Source of the DNA: Gammaproteobacteria bacterium
GTDB lineage: Bacteria; Pseudomonadota; Gammaproteobacteria; Steroidobacterales; Rariloculaceae
DNA: 9,085 nucleotides
NCBI GenBank assembly: GCA_017577365.1
Contig: PKRJ01000090.1
Location: forward strand, 1 to 9,085
Direction of reading: 5' to 3'
Shown in pieces: positions 1 to 5,475 of this stretch. Each line of letters begins with the position of its first letter. Within the stretch, counting starts at the first letter, position 1. The notes beneath the pieces were generated by a model, which did not search any database, had not been told where the DNA came from, and saw nothing but the letters and a program-made list of their open reading frames with translations. The translations under genes and the position numbers were made by a program.

Positions 1-80
1 CACATAGGGTGGTACGGATCAGCAGGACAATATACTGGATCGGCCAGGACTTGTCCTGTAAGCACAAACACCATCAAAGG

Positions 81-106
81 AAACGGGGCCATCTCTGGCC
101 CCGTTT
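81..106 (-). terminator. Hairpin terminator downstream of the DUF6152 gene
   Basis: A perfect 10-bp inverted repeat (AAACGGGGCC at 81-90, GGCCCCGTTT at 97-106) encloses a 6-nt loop. Read on the minus strand, it lies about 50 bp after the stop codon of the 156-557 gene and is followed by a T-containing tract (GTTTCCTTTG). The arms themselves end in A/T triplets, so the hairpin could also work in the plus direction. It most likely ends the minus-strand transcript that begins near 3600. No gene is visible between position 1 and the hairpin. Confidence 0.75.
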
Positions 107-155
107 CGCGTTGGACAAAATGTTCCCTCCGAGCTCCGCTCGGGAGGGCGAGCCG

Positions 156-557
156 TTAGTCTTCGGCGCGCGTCCCGCCGAGGTCCATGCTGGTGCCGTC
201 GGGGAAGACGATCTCCTGCGAGTTCGCGCGCGGAGAACCGTCCTTCGCCTGGAAGCCGCGGACCACGACCTTCGTGCCCGGCGGCAGCGTGTTCTTCGTC
301 CAGCCGCGGCGCAGCAGCGCGCTCGGAGCGCCGCCCTCGACCTTCCAGCGCTCGACCGTGCCGTCTTCCTTCTTGACGTCGATGTGGAGCCACGAATGAG
401 GATTGACCCACTCGAACATCACGACTTCACCCTCGAGCGTGACCGGCTTGTTCCGGTCGAACTCCGCCGCGAACGAGTGGTGCGCCAGCGCCGTTCCGGC
501 GGAAGCGGCCATCAGGATTCCGGCCCCGGCCGCGATGCTCAAAAACCTCTTTCGCAT
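156..557 (-). CDS. DUF6152 family periplasmic protein
   Basis: This 133-residue protein of unknown function carries a Sec signal peptide (MRKRF, a hydrophobic stretch, then ALA at 23-25) that would release a mature protein starting HHSF. The His-His start, the EGEVVMFEWVNPHSWLHI segment (42-59), the WKVEGGAPSALLRRGW stretch and the PPGTKVVVRGF strand (92-102) match what I know of DUF6152, a small beta-rich domain common beside PQQ dehydrogenases in environmental Gram-negative bacteria. The ATG at 557 is chosen because AGGAG lies 8 nt upstream and it starts the signal peptide exactly. A longer in-frame extension upstream has no such features. It is the last gene before the hairpin at 81-106 and lies 119 bp after the 677-1492 gene, probably in the same transcript. 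The histidines could bind metal, but this is speculation. The family call is firm; the function is unknown. Confidence 0.85.
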   Translation of the reverse strand: MRKRFLSIAAGAGILMAASAGTALAHHSFAAEFDRNKPVTLEGEVVMFEWVNPHSWLHIDVKKEDGTVERWKVEGGAPSALLRRGWTKNTLPPGTKVVVRGFQAKDGSPRANSQEIVFPDGTSMDLGGTRAED

Positions 558-676
558 AACCCTTACTCCTGTTCCTGTCTCGCCTCGCACTTCGTCCGGG
601 TACTGACGACTCCTCGGTGCGTGCTCGTCGGCTGCTATTTTAGACCAGTTCCGAATCGATTGTTCCCGACTTGAGA

Positions 677-1492
677 TTAGTTTTGAGGCTGCTGTTCCTG
701 CGGAAGCAGCAGGTCGTGGTAGAGCAGCATGTCGGCGAACGGAACGCACTTGTGCTCGAGCAGCTGGAAGTTCGGGTCGATGATGCGATAGAGCATCATC
801 TCGATCGTCCACGGCCGCTCGTATGTCACCGGGTCCTCGAGCGTCGCCTCGTACCAAATGTGGTAGGGGGTGCGCAGCGTGAAGCGCTCCGTGACCTTCA
901 GCTGGTTGCTATGGAAGTTGCCGGCGCGATCGAGCCACTGCTGACCGTTGAATCCGGTCGTCTCGACGACCAGCGTGTCGCCTTCCCAGCGCCCGTTCGA
1001 GTACCCCATCCACGTGTCGACGACCGCCTCCTGGTGCTCGACCATGTTGATGACGCGGTTCGTGCTCGCGAACGGATAGACCATCAGGATGTCGCCTTCA
1101 CCCTGGAAAATCTGGAAGGGGAAAGGCATGTAGGTCGCACGCGGGATGCCCGGCATGTAGCACTTGGCCTCGGGATCGGCCTCCGGCCAGCTCTTCCGGT
1201 TCTCTTCGCGCTGCTTCAGGGCCTCGGGCTTGTACGGAATCTTGCCTTCGCGCACGACGCTCTGCCCGGCCGGAATCGCGGCAATCGCGCCCATCTGCCA
1301 GAAGTCTTCGAGCTGCTCGGCGGAATGCGCCTCGAGATTCCAATACGCCGTGTTCAGCGCTTGCCAGATGCCGTTCAGGTTGGGCTTGCCCAACAGGCGC
1401 TCCGGTCGCTCGTTGTCTTGTGCTTGCACGGTGCCCGCGGCCGCGGCCATGGCCAGTGCCGCTGCGACTGCGCCTGCCAATCGATTTCGCAT
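677..1492 (-). CDS. Secreted protein of an uncharacterised family, paralogue of the 3853-4857 product
   Basis: A 271-residue exported protein of unknown function. The start is ATG at 1492, preceded by GAGGAG 9 nt upstream; a TTG two codons earlier is too close to that site. The signal peptide is MRNRLAG, an Ala-rich core, then VQAQ (about 22-25). The hallmark is GRWEGDTLVVETTGFNG (167-183) followed by LKVTERF (198-204), a DPVTYERPWT stretch (220-229) and a C-terminal LLEHKC (244-249). The same block, in the same order, occurs in the plus-strand gene at 3853, so the two are diverged paralogues. Cys110 (AKCYMPGIPR) and Cys249 align with Cys161 and Cys310 of that paralogue and could form a disulfide in the periplasm. 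It lies 170 bp downstream of a PQQ dehydrogenase gene on the same strand, which suggests an accessory role. I know of no assigned activity for this family. Confidence 0.8.
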   Translation of the reverse strand: MRNRLAGAVAAALAMAAAAGTVQAQDNERPERLLGKPNLNGIWQALNTAYWNLEAHSAEQLEDFWQMGAIAAIPAGQSVVREGKIPYKPEALKQREENRKSWPEADPEAKCYMPGIPRATYMPFPFQIFQGEGDILMVYPFASTNRVINMVEHQEAVVDTWMGYSNGRWEGDTLVVETTGFNGQQWLDRAGNFHSNQLKVTERFTLRTPYHIWYEATLEDPVTYERPWTIEMMLYRIIDPNFQLLEHKCVPFADMLLYHDLLLPQEQQPQN

Positions 1493-1609
1493 CTGCAAAC
1501 TCTCCTCTACAAAAAGTTACCGGGACCCGTTTGAGCCGAATGGTAATGTAAGAGCGCGTTCGCCGTCACCGTTTCGTGCGCTCGGCGCTCCATCCGCTTG
1601 CCTCGTCGG

Positions 1610-1663
1610 GTCTTAATTTTTCTCGCTTCGCCGTCGATCCGAAGTCTTAATTTTTGTCTCGCT
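1610..1663. repeat. Pair of short direct repeats at the 3' end of the PQQ dehydrogenase gene
   Basis: GTCTTAATTTTT is present at 1610-1621 and again at 1644-1655, each followed within 0-2 nt by (G)TCTCGCT. The period is 34 bp. The second copy runs into the stop codon of the dehydrogenase gene (TGA on the minus strand, 1663-1665). These are the most A/T-rich stretches of the left block. Between them CTTCG and CGAAG (1625-1629, 1640-1644) could form a weak 5-bp stem. Origin and function are unknown; a small tandem duplication is the simplest explanation. Confidence 0.5.
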
Positions 1664-3597
1664 CAGGGCAGCGCGAAGACGTGCAGCGTGTCCCCGCCGA
1701 CGATGGCGACGTGCTGCTTGCCGCTCGCGCTCTCGTAGCTCATCGGATTCGCATTGCCGTTCGCTTCGAGAACGGCCGACCACAGCTCCTCGCCCGTGCG
1801 CGCGTCGAAGGCCCGGAAGCGCCGATCGTTCGTCGCGCCGACGAACACGAGCCCGCCTGCGGTGACCGTCGGGCCCGCGCTGCCGGCGTTGCCGACGAGC
1901 TGCTTGCCTTCCGGCAGGAGCTCGTTGATGCCGAGCACGGACTTCCACAGGATCTCGCCCGTATTCGTGTCGACGGCGATCAGATTCGCCCACGGCGGGC
2001 GATAGCACGGCAGCGTCGGGCCGGCCGGGCGGCCGTTCTCGTCCCACTTGCCGTCGATCGGCGCGGAGAAGCTGAAGAACGGGCCGATGCCGAGGATGCT
2101 CGCGCGGTCGTAAGGCTGCTTCGATCCGACCGCCTCGAAGCTGTAGGTCACGTTCGGATCCTTGTCCTCGACCCAGCCGACGAGCGACGTGTTCTGCGCG
2201 TTGACGTAGACGATGCCCGTCGTCGGGTCGGCGGCGACGCCGCCCCAGTTCACGCCGCCGGTGCCGCCCGGCACTTGAATCGTCGACTTCGGCGGCGTGC
2301 CCTTCGCGTGGTACATGAACGGCGTGAACGGCCCCGCGTTGTAGAAGCCGCCGCTGCGCTCCCAGAACTCATGGCACGCGGCCGAGTGCTCGGGCGTCGT
2401 GTCCTCGGGCGTGACGATATCGGCCTTCGTCACGGTGACGCGCGACAACGGCGGCGGCTTGACCGGGAACGGCTGCGTAGGGGAGTACCATTCGCCCGGC
2501 ACGTCGCCCTTCGGCACGGGCCGCTCCTCGACCGGGATCACGGGCTCGCCGTTCTCGCGGTTGAGCACGAACATGTAGCTCGTCTTGCCGACGTGCACGA
2601 GGCTCGGGACGCGCTTGCCGTCGACGACGACGTCGAGCAGCGCTCCGGCGGACGGCATGTCCGAATCCCACAGATCGTGGTGGACCGTCTGAAAGTGCCA
2701 GAGGTACTTGCCCGTGGCGGCCTCGACCGCGACGATCGAATTCGCGAAAAGATTGATGCCCGGGCGATCGCCCCCGTAGTAGTTCGCCGCGGGACCCGCG
2801 ATCGGGAGGTAGACGATGCCGCGGGCCGCGTCGACCGGGGCGGCGAACGCCCACATGTTCGTCCCGGAGCGGTCCTTCCAACCGTCGCCCCACGTTTCGT
2901 TGAACGGCTGGCCGGGCTGCGGGACGGTCTGAAACTCCCAGAGCTTCTTGCCCGTGCGAACATCGAACGCGCGCGGGTTCCCGGGCGGGCCTTGCGGCAC
3001 CTCGTTGACGTTCGCGCCGATCACCGCGATGTTGCGGTAGATCGTCGGCGTGCCGCGGTACGGTACGCCGACGTCGACGCTGCCGCCGTCGCCGAATCCG
3101 GCCGCGGGCTCGCCGGTCGCGGCGTCGAGCGCGTAGAGCTTGGTGCCGGCCATGAACAGAATCCGCGGCGCGTGCTCCGCGTCGCCTTCCCAGTAGCTCA
3201 CGCCGCGCGTCGATACGCCGCCCGGGCCGCGCTGCTGACCTTCGGGACGCGGAACGACGAAGACCCAACGCTCCTCGCCGGTCTCGCCGTCGAGCGCGAC
3301 GACGCGATCGCCGCTCGGCACGTACATCACGCCGCCGATGACGATCGGAACGGCGGTGGAGTTGCCGTTCAGGCGATAGGTCCACGCTCGCTCGAGCCGG
3401 CCGACGTTGTGCGTGTCGATCTGATTCAGCGGAGAGTAGCGGGTCGCGGCGAGATCTCGATTGATCGTGCGCCAGTCGCCCGCGGGCATCCGGCTATTGC
3501 TGGGGTAGGACGTATCGGCCGGCTGTGCGCTCGCAGCGGCAACGACGCCGAAAGAGGCCACTGCCCCCACGGCCATGAGACGGTGAATCCGCTTCAC
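1663..3597 (-). CDS. PQQ-dependent dehydrogenase, soluble periplasmic, glucose-dehydrogenase-like
   Basis: This 644-residue quinoprotein is predicted to oxidise a sugar or alcohol in the periplasm using PQQ on an eight-bladed propeller. The signal peptide is MKRIHRLM, a hydrophobic core, then ASAQ. Propeller repeats with TGEERW (106-111), TGKKLW (215-220), TGKYLW (295-300), TGEILW (546-551) and TGEELW (601-606) are spread along the chain. The HHDLWDSD motif (306-313) and the later VGKTSYMFVLNRENGEP (336-352) resemble the E. coli membrane glucose dehydrogenase regions holding the catalytic Asp and PQQ-contacting Lys; GGTGGVNWGG (444-453) is also typical. Unlike that enzyme it lacks N-terminal membrane helices. 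It has no vicinal Cys pair (so not methanol-dehydrogenase-like) and no CxxCH haem site. I chose GTG at 3597 because GGAG lies 10 nt upstream and it keeps the basic KRIHR n-region; ATG at 3576 is the alternative. Substrate unknown. Confidence 0.9.
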   Translation of the reverse strand: MKRIHRLMAVGAVASFGVVAAASAQPADTSYPSNSRMPAGDWRTINRDLAATRYSPLNQIDTHNVGRLERAWTYRLNGNSTAVPIVIGGVMYVPSGDRVVALDGETGEERWVFVVPRPEGQQRGPGGVSTRGVSYWEGDAEHAPRILFMAGTKLYALDAATGEPAAGFGDGGSVDVGVPYRGTPTIYRNIAVIGANVNEVPQGPPGNPRAFDVRTGKKLWEFQTVPQPGQPFNETWGDGWKDRSGTNMWAFAAPVDAARGIVYLPIAGPAANYYGGDRPGINLFANSIVAVEAATGKYLWHFQTVHHDLWDSDMPSAGALLDVVVDGKRVPSLVHVGKTSYMFVLNRENGEPVIPVEERPVPKGDVPGEWYSPTQPFPVKPPPLSRVTVTKADIVTPEDTTPEHSAACHEFWERSGGFYNAGPFTPFMYHAKGTPPKSTIQVPGGTGGVNWGGVAADPTTGIVYVNAQNTSLVGWVEDKDPNVTYSFEAVGSKQPYDRASILGIGPFFSFSAPIDGKWDENGRPAGPTLPCYRPPWANLIAVDTNTGEILWKSVLGINELLPEGKQLVGNAGSAGPTVTAGGLVFVGATNDRRFRAFDARTGEELWSAVLEANGNANPMSYESASGKQHVAIVGGDTLHVFALP

Positions 3598-3852
3598 TAT
3601 TCTTGATCTCCCTCGAGCTGCTCGAAAGGGCAGAATGGCGCCTAAAGATACACGCTCGCGCGCGCCCGGCCCAAATCCGCCCGCGGGTCGACCATCTCGT
3701 CGACGGATATTTATACTCCGCGAACGGCGAAGATCTCCGCGCGACTGCCGACGCGAACTCGAGCCTCGGTCCGCTGCGGCGGTCAATACGGGTTTCCCGT
3801 GGCGGCGCGATGAGCGGCGAACCGCGATGAGATTTCGGAACGGAGGTACGCA
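3598..3852. promoter_or_regulatory. Divergent promoter region between the PQQ dehydrogenase and the plus-strand secreted protein
   Basis: This 255-bp region separates two divergent genes, so promoters in both directions are expected. An A/T island in otherwise G/C-rich DNA, GGATATTTATACT (3705-3717), offers a plus-strand -10 candidate (TATACT, 3712-3717) and minus-strand TATAAA-like sequence. A possible -35 (TCGACC, 3688-3693) lies 18 bp upstream of the plus-strand -10. Two GTCGAC palindromes (3687-3692 and 3699-3704) are spaced 12 bp centre to centre and cover the -35 area, as an operator might. The ribosome binding site of the plus-strand gene, GGAGG, sits 6 nt before its ATG. No protein-coding gene is supported here. 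The promoter assignment is by eye. Confidence 0.4.
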
Positions 3853-4857
3853 ATGAAGCAGCGAAGAGCAAGACTCGGATCGATTGCCGCCGGCGTGGCC
3901 GCGGCTGTGCTCACGGCTTCGCTGCCGAGTGCCGCTCAGGAAGGGAATTGGGTGCATCCGAAGACCCCGTGGGGTGATCCCGATCTGCGCGGCAGGTGGC
4001 CGATCAACCATATGACCGGCGTGCCGCTCGTGCGGCCGGAGCATTTCGGCACGCGAAATACGTTGAACGACGAGGAGTACGCCATTCGCGCGGCGCAGCT
4101 CCAGGAGCGCAACGAGGGCTACGACGCCGAGATCCAAGCGAACCGCATGGGCATGGGGCACTGGCGCGAGGCGGGGCAGATTCCGACGCGCGTCGCGTCG
4201 CTGATCGTCGATCCGCCCGACGGACAGTTCCCCGAGCTGACCGAGCTCGGCAGGGAGGTTTCGCCGACGATGGGCTCGAGCTGGTTCCGCGACACGTGGG
4301 ATCGGCCCGAGGATTTCGATGTCTGGGATCGTTGCATCACGCGCGGCTTGCCGGCCTCGATGTTTCCGATGCAGTACAACAACGGCATCGAGATCTGGCA
4401 GACGCCGGGCTACGTCGTGCTGCGTCTCGAGATGATCCACGAAGCGCGCATCATTCCGCTCGACGGCCGGGCGCCGCTCGATCCGGCGATCAAGCAGTGG
4501 ATGGGCGAGTCGCGCGGCCGTTGGGAGGGGAACACGCTCGTCGTCGAGACGACGAATTTCAACGGCATCCCGCACATGACGAATATCGGCACGACGGGTT
4601 CGCCGCGCTACAATACGCCGACGAGCGAGCAGCTCAAGATCACGGAGCGCTTCACGCGCGTCAGCGACGAGTTCCTCGAGTACGAGATCACGGTCAGCGA
4701 TCCGGTGATGCAGACGAGGCCGTGGACGGCGGCGTATACGTGGCGTCTCAATAACGACTACGTGATCTTCGAGTACGCGTGCCACGAGGGTAACGAGCAG
4801 CTGCGCAACTACATCGAGACGTCGCGTTACGAGCGCGCGCAGCAGGGCAAGCTCTGA
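3853..4857 (+). CDS. Secreted protein of an uncharacterised family found beside PQQ dehydrogenases
   Basis: A 334-residue exported protein. The start is ATG at 3853, with GGAGG 6 nt upstream. The signal peptide runs MKQRRARLGS, a hydrophobic stretch, then LPSAAQ (about 24-29). The mature part begins with a region rich in aromatic residues and charges (GDPDLRGRWP, 41-50), followed by DRCITRGLPASMFP (159-172), IEIWQTPGYVVL (179-190), a RIIPLDGR strand (199-206) and the hallmark GRWEGNTLVVETTNFNG (222-238). LKITERF (261-267), RPWTAAYTWRL (289-299) and FEYAC (306-310) complete the pattern. It shares the second half of this architecture with the 677-1492 product. This copy looks like the canonical form; the other is about 60 residues shorter. 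Cys161 and Cys310 are the conserved pair. It is transcribed alone, divergent from the PQQ dehydrogenase. Many related proteins exist in environmental genomes, but I know of no function. Confidence 0.85.
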   Translation: MKQRRARLGSIAAGVAAAVLTASLPSAAQEGNWVHPKTPWGDPDLRGRWPINHMTGVPLVRPEHFGTRNTLNDEEYAIRAAQLQERNEGYDAEIQANRMGMGHWREAGQIPTRVASLIVDPPDGQFPELTELGREVSPTMGSSWFRDTWDRPEDFDVWDRCITRGLPASMFPMQYNNGIEIWQTPGYVVLRLEMIHEARIIPLDGRAPLDPAIKQWMGESRGRWEGNTLVVETTNFNGIPHMTNIGTTGSPRYNTPTSEQLKITERFTRVSDEFLEYEITVSDPVMQTRPWTAAYTWRLNNDYVIFEYACHEGNEQLRNYIETSRYERAQQGKL

Positions 4858-4943
4858 CTGCTGCCGGCGCGCGCGCTCTCTTGGCGGTCGACGTCTAGCG
4901 TCGTCGCGCCCTCTCTTGTCGCAGCGTCGATGTCGGCGCGGAC

Positions 4944-5060
4944 GGCCGCGGCTGCCGATATCTGCCTTCGCGAGGCACGCCACGAGCACGTCCTGGGCTC
5001 GTGTGCCGCCATCCCTGGCGGCACACGGCCTCGCGAAGGCAGATATCGGCAGCCACGGCC
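4944..5060 (+). repeat. Structured inverted-repeat element, copy 1
   Basis: Outer arms 4951-4976 and 5028-5053 are perfectly complementary over 26 bp, extending to 33 bp with one mismatch (4944-4976/5028-5060). The 51-nt core between them (4977-5027) has an 11-bp hairpin, 5000-5010/5017-5027, with loop ATCCCT. It ends exactly where the right arm begins. The core also has a second possible stem, CACGAGC/GCTCGTG (4981-4987/4997-5003), which overlaps the first by 4 nt. The predicted fold is a long stem capped by two hairpins. The core matches the core of the copy at 5198-5309, read in reverse, at 48 of 51 aligned positions with one 3-nt gap. It starts about 90 bp after the stop of the 3853-4857 gene and could end its transcript. 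Family unknown; REP/BIME-like or a small mobile element are the main options. Confidence 0.85.
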
Positions 5061-5197
5061 TCTGCGACGTTATCGCGGAGTTCAGGCTCGCGAGCACAGA
5101 GCGAGTGCCGACTGCAGGTCGAGCCATGAGCCTCGATGCGCTCACGATTGCTGCATGGCGCAGTGCGCCACGCCTATGAGCACCGCGGCGTGTCGGA

Positions 5198-5309
5198 GCG
5201 TGCAGCGATGAGCCTCTTTCCGAGACCGTCTGCCGCCAGGGATGGCGGCAGACGAGCCCACAGGGACGTGCTCGCGGCGTGTCTCGGAAAGAGGCTCATC
5301 GCTGCACGC
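5198..5309 (-). repeat. Structured inverted-repeat element, copy 2, opposite orientation
   Basis: Outer arms 5198-5226 and 5281-5309 are perfectly complementary over 29 bp. The 54-nt core (5227-5280) has an 11-bp hairpin, 5227-5237/5244-5254, with loop AGGGAT. It abuts the left arm, the mirror image of copy 1. A second short stem is possible: CGAGC 5253-5257 / GCTCG 5270-5274. Read on the minus strand, the core nearly repeats copy 1: there are three substitutions, two of which form one compensated base pair, plus a 3-nt insertion. The arms are only loosely similar to those of copy 1 (about 12 of 26 positions when aligned from the core outward), yet pairing is complete. The element lies between the two convergent genes, 144 bp from the perfect arms of copy 1. 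Confidence 0.85.
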
Positions 5310-5419
5310 ATCCTTGCGATGCGCTTGAATGCCACGCTGAGCTGCTGTGCGACACGCTCGGCGGCAGGCTTTGCTGACGCCGACGCGCTCGACGATGCGG
5401 CGTCGCGAAGGCGCGAGCG

Positions 5420-5444
5420 AAAAAGAGGGGGCCCGAAGGCCCCC
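5420..5444 (-). terminator. Rho-independent terminator of the second PQQ dehydrogenase gene
   Basis: A 7-bp G/C stem, GGGGGCC (5427-5433) with GGCCCCC (5438-5444) and loop CGAA, is followed on the minus strand by TCTTTTT (5420-5426). It lies about 30 bp after the stop codon of the 5476-7503 gene and reads in its direction, as expected for an intrinsic terminator. Confidence 0.9.
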
Positions 5445-5475
5445 GTTGCGTGTCGGCGCGCTGCGGGTACTCGCG

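Larger units (their letters stand above)
4858..5475. other. 618-bp intergenic region between convergent genes
   Basis: Apart from the two inverted elements (4944-5060 and 5198-5309) and the terminator (5420-5444), I see no coding gene here. The stretch 4858-4943 contains only a near-duplicated CGC..CTCTCTTG motif around 4874-4884 and 4907-4918 and a weak 5-bp stem (4889-4893/4899-4903). The 137-bp spacer between the elements holds a near-palindrome, TGGCGCA-G-TGCGCCA (5156-5170). The stretch 5310-5419 contains one loose stem (GACGCCG 5376-5382 / CGGCGTC 5398-5404). No tRNA or known RNA family is recognised. Open frames crossing this area are explained by G/C bias and by translation of the inverted arms. 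Confidence 0.6.

Noticed and set aside
45..58. CAGGAC-TT-GTCCTG hairpin near the left edge.
   Set aside because: The 2-nt loop is too small for a normal hairpin and the context is missing; probably chance.
671..1534. A 287-codon plus-strand open frame opposite the 677-1492 gene.
   Set aside because: Antisense shadow; the minus-strand frame has a signal peptide, a ribosome binding site and the family signature shared with the 3853-4857 product.
1654..3606. A 650-codon plus-strand open frame opposite the PQQ dehydrogenase.
   Set aside because: The sequence is very Arg/Ala/Asp-rich and low in motif content, a typical antisense shadow of a G/C-rich gene. The minus-strand product has clear quinoprotein motifs.
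3598..5145. The dehydrogenase frame stays open on the minus strand for about 1.5 kb upstream of its GTG start, giving a 1160-codon frame.
   Set aside because: The extension has Arg/Ala/His-rich sequence without domains. It runs antisense through the well-supported 3853-4857 gene and precedes a proper signal peptide with its own ribosome binding site. It is an artefact of G/C bias.
4944..5309. CRISPR array or tRNA-like gene as explanations of the intergenic repeats.
   Set aside because: There are only two copies, in opposite orientation, with no regular spacers and no tRNA consensus (no T-loop GTTCRA or acceptor pattern).
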